Positions 62,381 through 64,000 of a stretch of 64,000 nt of DNA are shown here, piece after piece. Every line of letters begins with the position of its first letter. The stretch's first letter is position 1. The DNA lies in assembly GCF_000003815.2 (NCBI RefSeq), contig NC_049985.1, forward strand, positions 11,842,813 to 11,906,812. Direction: 5' to 3'. Source of the DNA: Branchiostoma floridae. Taxonomy: Eukaryota > Chordata > Leptocardii > Amphioxiformes > Branchiostomatidae. The notes under the pieces are model-generated. The model worked only from the letters and a program-made list of their open reading frames with translations. It made no database searches and was not told the DNA's origin. The translations under genes and the position numbers were made by a program.

Positions 62381-64000
62381 GCCTGTGTATTTGTTTTTGA
62401 ATACTGCAGCTATTGGGGTTCACCTGGACCACGACATTTATAACCATAAGGACTAGCCGCTTTGCCACAGTGGTCTACACACTGCAAGTCAAAAGTAAAA
62501 TGGGCCAAACTTTGGAATACCCCTTCAGATCAACTTCAATGCTCTCCAAAGGTTCAAGCCGCACGAAATTAACTACGTGAACCCAATTTGTTGAATGTGC
62601 GCGCTGGTAACGATGGAAACTTTACGACCGAGCACCCAATCAGTAGTCTGAACCAAATTGAAAGAGCTCCGTAATGAGGTACAAGGCTGGTAGACTTGAC
62701 CCCTGTCAGAGAAGATTAGAATGCCCTGAATAGAAATCCGTTTGCCCCTATGAGGTTGCTACAATGACAGAGTATTGGCAGTGAAACACTTGGCAAACGG
62801 AGGTGAAATAAAGAGACTTTTGTTTAATCATGTTCCTTTGTAACAGAAGTAATAACATATGTATCATAATTACGCCAAGAAGGTTTATGTCTTCGTCAGC
62901 GGCTGTGTGTCTGTGTGTCTGTCCGACTGACACGATAACTAGAGAATGGACTGTCTTGCTAATTGGTATGTGGGCAGGTCTTGATGAGACCTTGAGATGC
63001 TGAGCTGATCTTGAAACCCTAGTAGCTTTCTGTAGTACTGCAGCGAAACTTCCGGTTTTGATATCTCATGTTGTGGACAAGCAATGGAACGATTTTTAGC
63101 TGGCGCATAGCCTCTGTCATCGGGAAGAAGTGACACAAGTTTGGGCTCTCTAGCGAACTGCAGGGGCGTTTCACTTGCAGACATTGAAACATGATAAGTC
63201 AAGAAGAGACGATTTTTTTTTTGTCCTGTAGGTAACTTTTACCGAGCGACGTAATATTATATGGTAGGTAAGAAGGTATGCAAATTAAGACTTAATTTAC
63301 CTGGTTAATGAAAAAAAAATATTTGAATTAAGAAAATCAATGGAATTATGTAACTAATGACTAAATTTGCATTGTTAATGAGAATCCTGTATAACACCTT
63401 CGTGGTAAGTGATGGCTAGTGACTCATGTAAGCTGGATAAAAGTGCAAGTGAACATCATTAGACATACATTATGTAAATTTTGACTTCATTTGCATGATT
63501 AATAAGGAAATTCTATAATAGCCACCTAAAAAGGATATTTGCAACATTATGAATTCATAAGATAATGACTTCATATAAAAAATCCTAACATTGGATACTC
63601 ATTTTCATATCAATTGTATTGAGACAAAATTTTATTCCAGCTAATGTCAGTGGGTTTGTTATTTTAGTATCATTGATTTCCGAATGTATTTTTAGGCATG
63701 AATACGTTCAACTGGACAAGTACGTGCGGTAAGTGATTGACTATTATCATATAGCCAGGCGCCGCGGACCAATCAGAAGGCCCCGTTCCACGTTGGTTAT
63801 GACGCCGTAACACGTAGATTCAGGCCAGGCAGGTGGGATCGCTCCCCTGATTGGGCGGAGGCGACGGGCAACGTGACCCGAGCCAAACCACTATGCCCAG
63901 TCCTTGTAGAGATGAGCGTATGCACGACTATAACTAAATTCTGAAAACGATCACACTTGTCCCAGCAGAAGGCAGTTTGTCGTTGGGACAAGCCTTGGAA

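Larger units (their letters stand above)
60391..64000. other. Region downstream of the 59.5-60.4 kb gene model
   Basis: Contains one isolated exon-like segment (60937-61066), the hairpin element at 61185-61426 and the GT-rich tract at 62145-62380. From 62400 to 64000 no exon or repeat could be supported. Confidence 0.5.

Noticed and set aside
62117-62468. Val/Cys-rich and His/Thr-rich frames
   Set aside because: Translations of the GT microsatellite.

Overview
The window is nuclear DNA from an invertebrate animal, most likely a lancelet (Branchiostoma-like). The reasons are many short exons with GT-AG introns, vertebrate-like orthologues whose exon joins can be predicted by phase, and introns full of small non-autonomous DNA transposons and tRNA-type SINEs. 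The species call is an inference. No prokaryotic, CRISPR or viral features were seen.

Layout. (1) 2006-4868, minus: a four-exon folate receptor family gene (252 aa). (2) 8729-29389, minus: a complete NEK1 orthologue reconstructed as 38 exons. All splice phases close, giving 1,376 codons including the stop. It runs from the NIMA-type kinase domain to a terminal exon with only 11 coding bases that encodes the conserved Asp-Asn-Asp end. (3) 29930-33405, plus: NDUFA2, a complex I subunit (98 aa, three exons), head to head with NEK1 across a 540 bp shared promoter region with YY1-like and CCAAT motifs. (4) 37446-55600, minus: a 13-finger C2H2 protein (1,208 aa). Two large exons carry all the fingers, and a 55-bp first coding exon about 14 kb upstream encodes an MGRRKQ start of the kind that recruits NuRD in SALL, FOG and BCL11 proteins; a PLDLS CtBP-type motif is also present. 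(5) 59547-60390, plus: a previously unassigned four-exon model (198 aa). Its C-terminal half resembles the beta-trefoil of interleukin-1 family cytokines by eye. This is the most speculative and potentially most novel item.

Mobile DNA. Two different piggyBac-type elements with TTAA target sites lie in NEK1 introns; one carries five perfect TGACGTCA palindromes. Two hAT-type MITEs have exact 8-bp duplications. A diverged MITE family is present in two copies. A roughly 1 kb fold-back element lies near 58 kb, and a hairpin element flanked by an exact 17-bp direct repeat lies at 61.2-61.4 kb. There are also several other TIR elements, SINE copies, microsatellites and isolated perfect hairpins.

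The genes are not an operon. The only strong functional arrangement is the divergent NEK1/NDUFA2 pair. All exon coordinates were derived by hand from splice signals, phase and remembered family sequence, without alignment software or transcripts.
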